DNA from: Filobasidium wieringae | Lineage: Eukaryota > Basidiomycota > Tremellomycetes > Filobasidiales > Filobasidiaceae | DNA length: 64,000 nucleotides | Direction of reading: 5' to 3' | NCBI GenBank assembly: GCA_001600055.1 | Contig: BCIV01000008.1 | Coordinates: 248,001-312,000 of the forward strand | Shown: one piece after another, positions 55,491 to 64,000 of the stretch | Numbering within the stretch: the stretch's first letter is position 1 | Layout: each line of letters opens with the position of its first letter | Translations under genes and position numbers: made by a program | Notes under the pieces: generated by a model | Seen by the model: only the letters and a program-made list of their open reading frames with translations | What the model was told of the DNA's origin: nothing | Database searches by the model: none

Positions 55491-56956
55491 GGCAAGAAGC
55501 AATGAAAAGATGTGTAATTTCGATCAAGAGGATGAAGCCACGTGTCGCACAAGCAAAGGACTTTCCAGTCGGAGCTACGTTTGAGACCGCGTTCAAGCAA
55601 TTGAGGCATCAACAGATCGATCTCTCCACAAGAAGAAAAGTTTTGAACTAGTTCATAGATACCTTCCATCTTAGCCTGGCGCCCCCTTTTTGGAGCGGAG
55701 GGGATATACGTTGACCTCCTCAGTAGTCAAGATTTTGCAAAATTATACCGTTGTGGAACCTTAGGTTCTAAGTCTGTCTTACGTAGTTCTTCCCATGTCG
55801 ACCAGTTTTAAAATGATATCTAAACAATGTCCCGTCCCTCTTGTGACATGCTCAATTCCCGAAACGATTCTTCTAGCATAAACAATCCGGCTATACCTCT
55901 GCAGCAAACGAGCTTGCTGTGACATTCACTCTACCTGTCTGACTTTCTTCAGCCTGGCTCGCTCTCCCTATGAGCCAATCCCTGTTATGGTACACAAGTC
56001 GATGGGAATTGACCAGGCAAACTTGGAAAGTCGGCTCGCTAGATACCGAAAGTATCAGGGAGATCAAACGAGCAAAACTTCAACCTCGTCCGCCTCGTCC
56101 CACAGCAAAGCTGTCAAGGAGACCCTTCTGAAAGCGGGTCTGGTGCCGCACTCTGGTCTCCGAGAGAAGGGTCGCACATGGGAAGGTCATGAGTCTGATC
56201 CTCCTGTGAAACGGAATGCAGAGGACTTCGAGTACAGTCGATCTGAGCAACGTGATCCATGAAGATTCTTTCGGTGGTCCTGCAGAGTACATTGACGCTT
56301 ACGGCCGGAAACCCAGAGGCCTAACGGAAATACATCTGGAGAGGCATCGGATGTAATTTTGTTGAAACGTCTTGTTCGCCTGTTCCCCTCGATCTACTAT
56401 TTTGGCTGGTACCATGAGCTCTCAGACAGGGTACTACCACTATCAAGTAGACTATACTCTGAACGTGCCGCTTCTCAAGACTTCTGTCGAAAACATGCTA
56501 GCTTGTCGCTCGCCCTATGGATGAGGTTGGTTACGGAAATGATCAAGGGAAATTCCTTGGACAGGCATCACGACTGACACCCAGATATTATAAATCAACC
56601 GTTGGATCACAATACCTGAAGAGCAAGTCCGTCGTAGCAAGATAGGTTGCAACAGATGTTAGGTGACTGTTTCCTGTTCCGAATCATACTATGCTCCTCA
56701 ATCGGTGCGGGCGTGTTGATGTGCCTATGAAATATCACTCAGCAAGTGTGTTTAGTAACGCCTTGAATCTCTCAAGTAGTTCAAGCCGCTTTCTGTCATA
56801 CGATACACGGCCATCTGATCCGGCTTGACCGATCGACGTCTGGTCTCCATCAGTCTATTGGTTATCATGTTTCTCTATTTCGATACAACTCTTACGACTC
56901 GTGCCCTGTCCATGCTTGATGTTACACCCGGGTATCCGTTTCTAGAGACGCCCAGC
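55491..56956. other. 1.5 kb convergent region with one doubtful small frame
   Basis: Convergent ends of the disordered protein gene and the small coiled-coil gene. Apart from the frame at 55987-56262 I see no gene. The stretch 55730-55900 is A/T-rich. Confidence 0.4.
55987..56262 (+). CDS. Possible 91-residue protein, doubtful
   Basis: Open frame from ATG to TGA starting MVHKSMGIDQANLESRLARY. It is hydrophilic and Lys/Ser-rich (QTSKTSTSSASSHSKAVKET) and ends FEYSRSEQRDP. The composition is protein-like and no simple repeat explains the openness. No domain is known to me and no intron supports it. It may be a small nuclear protein or chance. Confidence 0.3.
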   Translation: MVHKSMGIDQANLESRLARYRKYQGDQTSKTSTSSASSHSKAVKETLLKAGLVPHSGLREKGRTWEGHESDPPVKRNAEDFEYSRSEQRDP

Positions 56957-57680
56957 TTAGTCCATGGCGATATCTCCAGCCGATTCAGGATCTTGATCGA
57001 AAATGACCGTCTCTCCTCGAGAAATAGCATCGAATCGATCTTTAGTCGTTTCAAGCTTTTCGGAGATGGTTTTTTCCAGGTGGATGGTTTCCTCCTCGAG
57101 ACGTTTCTAGACATGATGGATATTGAGATTAGAGAGAGGATTGGTTGAGCGTTATGACGAAGGGGAAGGGCTTACGGCTTGGAGCTCGATGTTGGCTAGA
57201 TCTACGGGTTTGACCGTGGATTGGGAAGACGATTCTATACGAAGCATGAACCGATCCATATCAGCTGAGCCCTTCCACATCGGCATTCATTGAACAGCAA
57301 GGTCCGCTGCTTACGAATACTGGCTATACTCCGAGGATCAAAGATCTCGTTCATATATGCATATCTCAGTCGGTACCGAGCGATCGCCATGTCCATCGTC
57401 GTCATATTCCTCAGATCCTCGAAGGTCGGTTCTACGTTGACTGGGAGAGACCGACGAGGGGCGGGTTGAGCCTTAGGAACGGCGAATGGGGCTTGAGGTT
57501 GCTGTTGCTGTTGAGGAGGAGGCATCTGAGGTGGAAGGTTCCTTTGTCTTGGATCCTTTGATACACCGAGACATCAAGGATTAGAAAGGGACTACGGGAA
57601 GAAGAGAGGGGGAGCAGGCGTACCATTGGATGAGCCATTTGTTGTGGTACACCACGAGGTAATCCTCCAGAGTTGATCAT
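56957..57680 (-). CDS. Conserved-looking coiled-coil protein, 168 residues, function unknown
   Basis: Exons 57680-57624, 57555-57315, 57234-57176 and 57106-56957 (introns 57556-57623, 57235-57314, 57107-57175) close in frame. The N-terminus is Pro/Gln-rich (NLPPQMPPPQQQQQPQAP). A compact conserved-looking block follows: VEPTFEDLRNMTTMDMAIAR, then YRLRYAYMNEIFDPRSIASI. The C-terminal half is a coiled coil, LANIELQAKRLEEETIHLEK then TISEKLETTKDRFDAI, ending DPESAGDIAMD. A Gln/Pro tail before a short helical block plus coiled coil is typical of small chromatin-remodelling or transcription-coactivator subunits, but I cannot name one. The frame is open upstream to ATG at 57830, so a longer N-terminus (MKRDEVMRLHES) is possible; I chose the ATG nearest the conserved part. 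Confidence 0.65.
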
Positions 57681-58162
57681 GCTTGCGTTGGTTGAATGTT
57701 GCAACGTCGAGCGGTAGGAACGAGTTAGAGAATCATTGAACAATCGAGAGCTACTCGGCTGCACTTCGACCGCGATCAACGGGATGTGATCACGTGACTC
57801 GTGTAATCGCATCACCTCGTCGCGTTTCATCGTCGGAGCGTTTCATAACCTGGATTTCCCCTGGATGAACAGTCTCAAACTCGTTTCGAGGGGATCCCTT
57901 TGATGTAGATCCAACCGAATCTCTGGACTTGACGCATAGACGGTGTAGGGTAATCAGTTTCAGGTGATAAAACGGGCTGTTGTTTACATGTTACAGGGGT
58001 GTTTGGGTTACAAGTCGATCAGCGGGAAAACACTATATAGCCTGACTGAGCCTTTTCTTTTACATTTATCACCTTCCCTCTTCTTTGTCTTACACCACCA
58101 CTCAGACTTCGACGCTTGTTGATCAAGCTTTACATTCATTTTCGCATCCACTATCCTACATC
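57681..58162. promoter_or_regulatory. Divergent promoter with a TATA box for the AA9 gene
   Basis: TATATAG at 58034-58040 lies about 125 bp before the AA9 start and is followed by CT-rich leader sequence (CACCTTCCCTCTTCTTTGTC), the layout of a regulated TATA promoter. The other start, of the coiled-coil gene, is on the opposite strand. Confidence 0.55.
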
Positions 58163-60219
58163 ATGTCCTCCATTCTTCTCGCAACCATCCTCGGGCTAAG
58201 CCTATTCACACAGACAGAAGCACACGGTCAACTATCTTCCATCACAGTCGGAGGTCAATCTTACGAATCATGGGGTCTGAAGGCTTATTGGGAGGTAAGC
58301 GTTTCAGCGTTACCTAGATCTCAACGCGTTACTGACACTTCCATGTACAGGTCGCCGATGTGATAGACTGGACCCATGATGCAGCCAAGACGTACTATCA
58401 GGTGAGCCCGGATCTTCCTTTCGCCCTCGAATGCATTTCATATACTGAATGTACGGCTTCTATCTAGCGCAAGACCGATAATCTCAATAACGGGTTTTCT
58501 GACATTCACAATTCTACCCTGGCTACGGGTGGGACGATCGTTCCCGCTCGGATGGATCCTGTCTCGCCTGTCGGTGAGTATCGAACGTGCACTTCTCATA
58601 CTGCTCATTCCCTGATGATACTTTCATTCACAGGCGTCATCAAGGGGAACGCAGGCGATGGTCAGTGAAGAGTTCCCATGTCGGTCGTAGTCTGTTGTTT
58701 AATCCTTTTCGTGCTATTTAGCCGTTCAAATGCAGTGGTACGAATGGCCCACCGAAGGTCATACGGGTATTATTGGGGAATGGATGGTAGGTCTGACTTC
58801 TTCCGTGACACCTCCAGTATGATCCCTTATCAATCCGATGTCATCCCTCCTCCTCCTCCGCTCCGTCTCGAACCTGACATAGGCTCAATGCCCCGATAAC
58901 TCATGTCAAGGAGTAGACGGTACGACCCTCGACTGGTTCTCCATCGCTCAACACAGCTACGACCCGACCGAACCGGAATTCAACAAGAGATGGCCCACCG
59001 ACAAGCTCGGAGCAGAAGGGTTGAAATGGGATTTCAATCTACCGGATTGTTTACCTACCGGTAAGTGCTTCGGCGCTCGAGATCTAGACAGGGGGGGGGG
59101 GGGAGTTGATGCTGTATTGTTTTTGGTTTTCTGTGATTCGGTCCGAATAGGTGCTTATCTGGTTAGACACGAATTGATCGCTTTGCATAACATGTCGGAT
59201 TACGATAACGATGTGACGCATCCTCAATTCTACCCTAGTAAGCTGGTTTCCCGAAGCACAAAAGAGGTTCCTTCAGACCTGCTCAACCGATTCATCTTGT
59301 GTTCCTCTTAGCGGCATTCGAACTGGACCTGACCTCGGACGGATCCATAACTTCCCTCCCATCCGGGACCCAGACCGGTCGTTTCCCCGGTCTCTACACC
59401 CAGAACTCAAAGATCTTCAACTACAACGTCTTCCGTAATACCGGTCAAGACTCTCAAGGGAACAATATCTACGATCCAGAGTATTTGAAGACGTTTAGGT
59501 TTCCTGGGGGAGTCAAGGTCTTGGATTGTGGGGTCGTTACGGGGTTGGATAATGGGCCGGATGAGGAGAAGGGGGAGGTGAAGGTCATTGGGGGGACTGC
59601 GGTGGCGAGTGGTTCGACGGGGTCTTTGGCTGTTATTTCTGGAGCCAGTTCGACAAGGAGCGGAGAGACGCTTGAGGTGACTGGTCAGACATCTGTCATT
59701 ATGACTGCCGTGGCGCCTACTACCGCGCCTGGTGATTCTACCGACTCCGCAACCGTTGTAGCGACCGAAGTTTCCAGCACCACCATTCCCTCTTCCGCCG
59801 CCGCGACTCTATCTTCCAGCTCGACCTCGTTCTCCGCGCTCCCGACAAATTCATCAGATGCGAACAAGATGACTCGGACTCGGACTGGCGGACCTGGCCG
59901 TACCGATCTCCCCGGAAGTCAAGCTTTGGTCAGCGCGACCGACGCTTCCACTGCCGTCTCTGCGACGATTACGGAGGGATCTGGGGTTCCTCCTAAACAA
60001 GCCGAAGGAGGTCCCGAGTCTAACTTACCTGTCAGCTCTGATGCGCAGGCGGGAGAGGTAGCTACTGAGTCTACGACGGACGATTCGGGAAGTACCGGGC
60101 CTGTCCAATCGGGTGAAGCAGTCACCGCTCCTGCCCAGGCCACTCGAGTTCCCGGTCGATGTGGACGTAAGACCGGAAACGGTTCCCCATCCAGGAGAAG
60201 CCGAGCGATTCGATTCTAG
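58163..60219 (+). CDS. AA9 lytic polysaccharide monooxygenase with Ser/Thr-rich C-terminal tail
   Basis: A secreted copper enzyme that oxidatively cuts glucans such as cellulose. Exons 58163-58294, 58351-58401, 58468-58573, 58634-58660, 58722-58786, 58883-59060, 59151-59237 and 59312-60219 give 517 residues. The signal peptide MSSILLATILGLSLFTQTEA leaves His21 as mature residue 1, which with His119 in TEGHTGIIGEW forms the histidine brace. Tyr214 in HPQFYPT is the axial ligand, and GAYLVRHELIALHN is an AA9 signature. The catalytic domain ends near GNNIYDPEYLKTFRFPGG. A ~200-residue Ser/Thr/Ala-rich tail follows with no cellulose-binding module. The last 20 residues are basic (RCGRKTGNGSPSRRSRAIRF), not a GPI signal. 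One exon is only 27 nt. Relation to the Cryptococcus Cel1-type AA9 is likely but not tested. Confidence 0.92.
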
Positions 60220-60749
60220 TCGGACCCAGCTGTACTGTAGTGAACGGGGCGAAAGGCTGGACCTTTTTGCTCATCTATGTTGATATGAAACGCGATTATC
60301 GAACCGCGCTAGTTGAACCTTGAGCGTTGTTTACTTTGCGAGCTGTGTAGAATGACAAGAATTGAGCTTCTGCCTCTTTGGGAAAACGAACAATCAAACG
60401 ATCTTGATCAGATTCAACAGAAATTCGAGGTTACAAGCCGCCGCAGACTCAGCCTCGACCGATAGAAAGTACCTGCCAGCGACCACACCTACTGAACAGA
60501 TTATCCCTGGTGGAAATCCGTTGCGATCAAATCGACGATCATCGTGTTGTGTGCGATTCACGGCGGAAGCGACAGCCCCTTTCATCCCCATTCCCATCAA
60601 TCAAACGGCATCTTGGTCGATTTTTCCACCTCTTCAAATTCTCTCAAAGTCCTCCTCAACCTCATAATGTTATCAACACCAACATAAGACATAAACGATA
60701 CTTGAAGACATAGAAGACTGAAGGACTGTATCGAAACCTCGTTCTCGTG
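60220..60749. other. Intergenic, nothing recognised
   Basis: 3' flank of the AA9 gene and 5' flank of the membrane-protein gene. Short overlapping frames are present but none is convincing. I looked here for an exon with a signal peptide for the next gene and did not find one. Confidence 0.4.
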
Positions 60750-62543
60750 ATGGTACATCCCACCAAACCCACTCCATCATGGATCCTTTCTCTCCCTCGA
60801 TCAACAGGAGAGAGTTCCAGGAGTACTTTGGACAGTGAGAAAGGCCAGCAGAGTGGTCGAGCGGTACGGATGAACGGACAAGTGGTTCAAGCGATACCCA
60901 CAACAATGCCTACTCCGAGATCAGAAGGGAAACAAAGCAAGCAGCAGAAGAAGAAAGTCCACGCTTCTCGCCTCAATCCAGGCAACTCATCATCTCATCC
61001 CAATCGATCTCCTTACCGATTACATCCGAAGGCGAAGAGACAAGGGGCATCGTCCGGACCGACATTCGACAACTACCCATCCTGCGACAACGTCGGAAAC
61101 ACCCTTCTCTCATGTTATCCTCAAAGCAACACCACCCTAGTCCAATCCGTCTGGAGCAGGTTCATCTGGAATGCAAATTACCCTACCTTCATTGAAAGAG
61201 GAGAGGTCGATGTTCACCTGTTTCAAGCCGATTCGGGTGAACAGGTGACGGAATGGCAAGGAGTAACAAACAGTCAAGGAAGCGTCACTATCAGACCGGA
61301 CGACACGTGGTGGTCCGATCAAGATCGAGCTTCACGGACTCAACAGGGAAACAACGAGACCTATAGTTTCTACTTTGTCGTCGTCCCTTCCGGACAATCT
61401 CTGAACGGCGGAGAACCCCATCAAAACACGTTTGAAGCGGTTCAAACAAGCCCGCCCTCTTCGATCCTCGCTTCCATCTCCTCTGCAAGCGTGGCAAGTG
61501 CCAGTTCCGCTTCTGTCGCTGCGGCCATAACATCAGCGAGCTTGAGTTCCGTTTCCTTGGCTAGTCTGTCTAGCTTGAGCGCTGGGACGCGTGAGAGTAC
61601 GGACCAGGGTGGGAGACGGACGGATGGGACCCTACAGAATGATGGGTCAGATGATGGAGGGTTTCCCAAATGGGTCAGTCCATCATTCGATGTGGATACC
61701 TTACTTTCCTCTTGATCTGATACTCCTTTCATTTCTTCCTCAACAGGCCATTGCTGTGATAGTAGTCCTAGGTGTCTTGTTGATAATCACTACGATAGCC
61801 GTCTGGTGTTTCATGCTAGCGTTGGCTCGCAAGAGGAAACGCAGGGAAGCTGAAGAAGCTTCTTATCAAGAAACAACCGATCATGGCGGCGAGATGAGCA
61901 AAGACGGTATCTTTTCAGGTCCCGCGATGTTAGCGGCGGAGAAATCAAGGGAGATGGAAAAGGAACACCGAGGGATGGATGAGAAGCATCCCCTAGTGGA
62001 AGATATGGGAGCTTCTCCTACTTCACCTACATCAGCTGGAATACTAGCCAGACCCCTCACGTCCGCTTCGAATAGAGACGATGCTTCAAGTATAGCCACC
62101 GCCCGTCCTCACTCTCGCTCTACATACCAACAAGGAGCACTCAGACCAGGTCTCGTACCGGTCAACAGAAAACAATCGACCGCTTCTGGGATCGGTTCTC
62201 AGGCTTCGGGAATAGGGTTGATAGGACAGTCTTCAGGGCTGGGAGCGGATCAAAGTAGTATCGCTTCGTCCGGACCGATCAGCCCGGGAGAAGCGGAAGA
62301 TTTGGCCGTAGCGTTTAGACAAGCGATGCGGAAAGCTGGGGATGAGTGAGTACGAGTCTTGTCGATCTCGATCGCCGTGACTGATGATATCCCTCTCGTA
62401 GACCGCTTACCGAAGATGAATCGCCCGATGCGGAAACCCCTCCGGCTAGCGCACTCATGCGTCGAGAACTACAGCAGGAAGGAGTAGGCATACAGCCGCT
62501 GGGCGATAGAAAGAGTTATCATATACAGGGTGCCGACGGTTAG
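60750..62543 (+). CDS. Single-span membrane protein with Ser-rich stalk, 554 residues
   Basis: Not recognised as a named family; the layout resembles wall-stress sensors (Wsc/Mid2-like). Exons 60750-61673, 61747-62345 and 62402-62543 (introns 61674-61746 and 62346-62401) close in frame. A basic N-terminal part (KQSKQQKKKVHASRL) leads to a compact region with Cys and Trp: NYPSCDNVGNTLLSCYPQSN, VWSRFIWNANYPTFIERGEV, WQGVTNSQGSVTIRPDDTWW. An Ala/Ser stalk follows (SASVASASSASVAAAITSAS). One membrane span, AIAVIVVLGVLLIITTIAVW, begins with the second exon and is followed by RKRKRR, which by the positive-inside rule puts the C-terminus in the cytosol. The ~220-residue tail is disordered. There is no N-terminal signal peptide, so either a 5' exon is missing or the protein is inserted as a reverse signal anchor. 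Confidence 0.75.
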
Positions 62544-62917
62544 GCCCTGGCTCCAGATCAGTTTCCTCACGAAGCCCTCGACGTTCAAATGGACCTCTCT
62601 CTACCCTTCTCTTTCGCTCACGATACCACGTTCTGACGAATTTACGACATGGGCCTCGACAAAGCTCGAAAACCTGAGAACAACAGACTCGCACGATCGG
62701 TCACAGGACCTCTAATGAACCGGTGATCCTCGCTGGCGACGGAATCACGACCTTTCCTTTCGATTTGTCAATTTTAGGATCGTCGGTCTACGCTATGTTC
62801 TGCTTTTTATAATGACGACCTCTATCAATGTATGACGCTCTATATTTTAACTGTTGTTTTGGGTGTCAATGTGTGATGCATCCATGCCGAATTGATGTTT
62901 CTACGTTCTCGCCCCCA
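62544..62917. other. Convergent region, membrane protein and ALG9
   Basis: 3' flanks of two convergent genes. AT-rich around 62800-62870, consistent with 3' processing signals. No gene is evident. Confidence 0.5.
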
Positions 62918-64000
62918 TCAGGCGTTTCTGCTCCTCAAGAGGCAGTATTCCCCCCAGACTCTGGCCTCTTCTGCTTTCTTGCCAGGTAGGTAGATTACCC
63001 TAGCCCACCAAGGAGTCAAGGAAGCATCCAAGAATGGCGTACAGAAAAGGCGATCCCAGTTCTCAATGTCGGCCGCGTAGTCTGGCTGCAGGACTGTCGG
63101 GTCCGCCGATGGCATCGAAGAGTCGATGATATATGTGCACTCGGATGCATTTACCTGACAGGTGGGAACAAAAGCCGTCAATATCGATATTTCCAATGTG
63201 AGGATGCAAAAGACTATGACGAGACTCACGTATGCATTCATGTTCTCCTCATTTTGGTTATTGAACCTTCCCTCTATAATCGTCCTTGTCTGCTCTCTCT
63301 TCCACATGCTCTTGCTGGGCAAGCTCTTCTGCCATCTCATCGGCATCATCCCGTCAAACTCTTCCTTGATCCAATCCACCTCGATTCCCTCGGGAATCAA
63401 GTAACTTCCAGGGTAACGGAACCATTCCTTGCCGTAACACAACTTGATGGTCGGGTCGAAATCTTTGAGGACGGTAAAGTCCCATTCGGGGTTGTATCCT
63501 TGTTCCATCTGTTTCTTCTCGTACCCTGGAGGAGGAGGGATGGGCTTGTAACCCGCTTCGATGAGGATGTTGGGGATCTCGGTGTATTGGAAGTGATAGG
63601 CGACATCCATAGGGGCGTGGTAGAAGAGCCCTAGAGCGTAAGTCCTGGATGCGGAGATGATGACGGTAGGAGCGAGTATGCTGAGAGTCAGGTAGGAGAA
63701 GATCTTGGAACGTCCAGCCTAGAAGTCCTTCGTTTCAGCCATCCTCCCTTGCACGCGATCGCCGTCTCCCTTGCTTGACTCACATTGTAAGGCGACGCCG
63801 TTACTTTCACATAAACCGTCTCCGCCCATCCTTTGATCAAGAAGATCGTCACTCCAGCATTCATACAGAGCAACGGGTAGAGTGGGTACATGAATCTCTC
63901 CTCCTTATGAGCCTGCAAGCTCAAGACTCCCAACCAAAGGTAAAACCCGGACAACCTGGTCAACAACAAGGTGTATGGACTAGATTCATCGGCCTTGACC
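62918..64000 (-). CDS. ALG9: ALG9-type alpha-1,2-mannosyltransferase, 5' part beyond the right edge
   Basis: ER-membrane enzyme that adds mannose to the lipid-linked N-glycan precursor using dolichol-P-mannose. Visible exons: 64000-63784 (continuing off the window), 63718-63230 and 63154-62918, with introns 63719-63783 and 63155-63229. HKEERFMYPLYPLLCMNAGV carries the HKEERF motif of GT22 mannosyltransferases, inside a multi-span region (GFYLWLGVLSLQA; GVTIFLIKGWAE; LTLSILAPTVIISASRTYAL). The lumenal C-terminal domain follows: YHFQYTEIPNILIEAGYKPI, KLCYGKEWFRYPGSYLIPEG, VDWIKEEFDGMMP and VNASECTYIIDSS. It ends with TPFLDASLTPWWARVIYLPG and VWGEYCLLRSRNA. The order and the PFLDAS element match ALG9 rather than GPI mannosyltransferases. 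Confidence 0.92.

Noticed and set aside
56825..57148. 107-residue plus-strand frame with a hydrophobic start
   Set aside because: Mirror of the last exon and intron of the coiled-coil gene on the other strand.
1..64000. tRNA genes
   Set aside because: I scanned by eye for the T-loop/B-box pattern with a matching acceptor stem and found none convincing; a covariance-model scan would be decisive.

Overview
The window looks like nuclear chromosomal DNA of a basidiomycete yeast, most likely in the Tremellomycetes (Cryptococcus/Kwoniella-like). The reasons are gene-dense DNA of near-balanced base composition, genes split by many 55-80 nt introns with GTRNGT...YAG ends, and the protein set: Sec6, a velvet factor, a Zap1-type zinc regulator, an AA9 oxidase, and mitochondrial ribosomal proteins with basidiomycete-style insertions. 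I read about 30 protein-coding loci. Exon joins were worked out by eye and checked for reading-frame closure, so coordinates are models, not transcript evidence. I recognised no tRNA, rRNA, transposon or CRISPR array.

Left part (1-19 kb): 5' part of a USP12/46-type deubiquitinase (-), exocyst subunit SEC6 (-), a small unrecognised spliced gene (+), a 3.4 kb gene-poor leader, a velvet regulator (+), a probable proteasome assembly chaperone of the PAC4 type (-), and a large Zap1-like zinc-finger regulator (+) whose 3' end carries 21 and 23 nt microexons and a GC-AG intron.

Middle (19-38 kb): mitochondrial uL2m (-), a CRAL-TRIO (Sec14-like) protein with 20, 11 and 19 nt microexons (-), an unresolved gene that collides tail to tail with a large alpha-arrestin (-), the divergent cytosolic ribosomal genes RPL21 (-) and RPS9 (+), a secreted orphan (-), a 61-residue single-span protein (+), mitochondrial uL3m (-) and TFIIE-beta (+, with a second GC-AG intron).

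Right part (38-64 kb): COX18-type insertase (-), secreted M14 carboxypeptidase (+), a short coiled-coil ORF, a PPPY/tandem-UIM/VWA protein (+), a small hypothetical, a zinc-finger FG nucleoporin (+), a PRKRIP1 homologue (-), a large disordered arginine/serine/proline protein (+), a small conserved-looking coiled-coil protein (-), an AA9 copper oxidase (+), a single-span membrane protein (+) and the 3' part of ALG9 (-).

The genes are mostly unlinked housekeeping and regulatory functions and do not form an operon-like system. Themes that recur are mitochondrial biogenesis (uL2m, uL3m, COX18), ubiquitin/proteasome biology (deubiquitinase, PAC4-like chaperone, PY-motif arrestin, VWA-UIM protein) and the secretory route (SEC6, ALG9 and several secreted proteins). 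The best candidates for something undescribed are the VWA-UIM-PPPY protein, the paired Cys motifs in the Zap1-like N-terminus, the microexon genes, and the frame-broken loci at about 5.2-5.8 kb and 23.7-24.4 kb.
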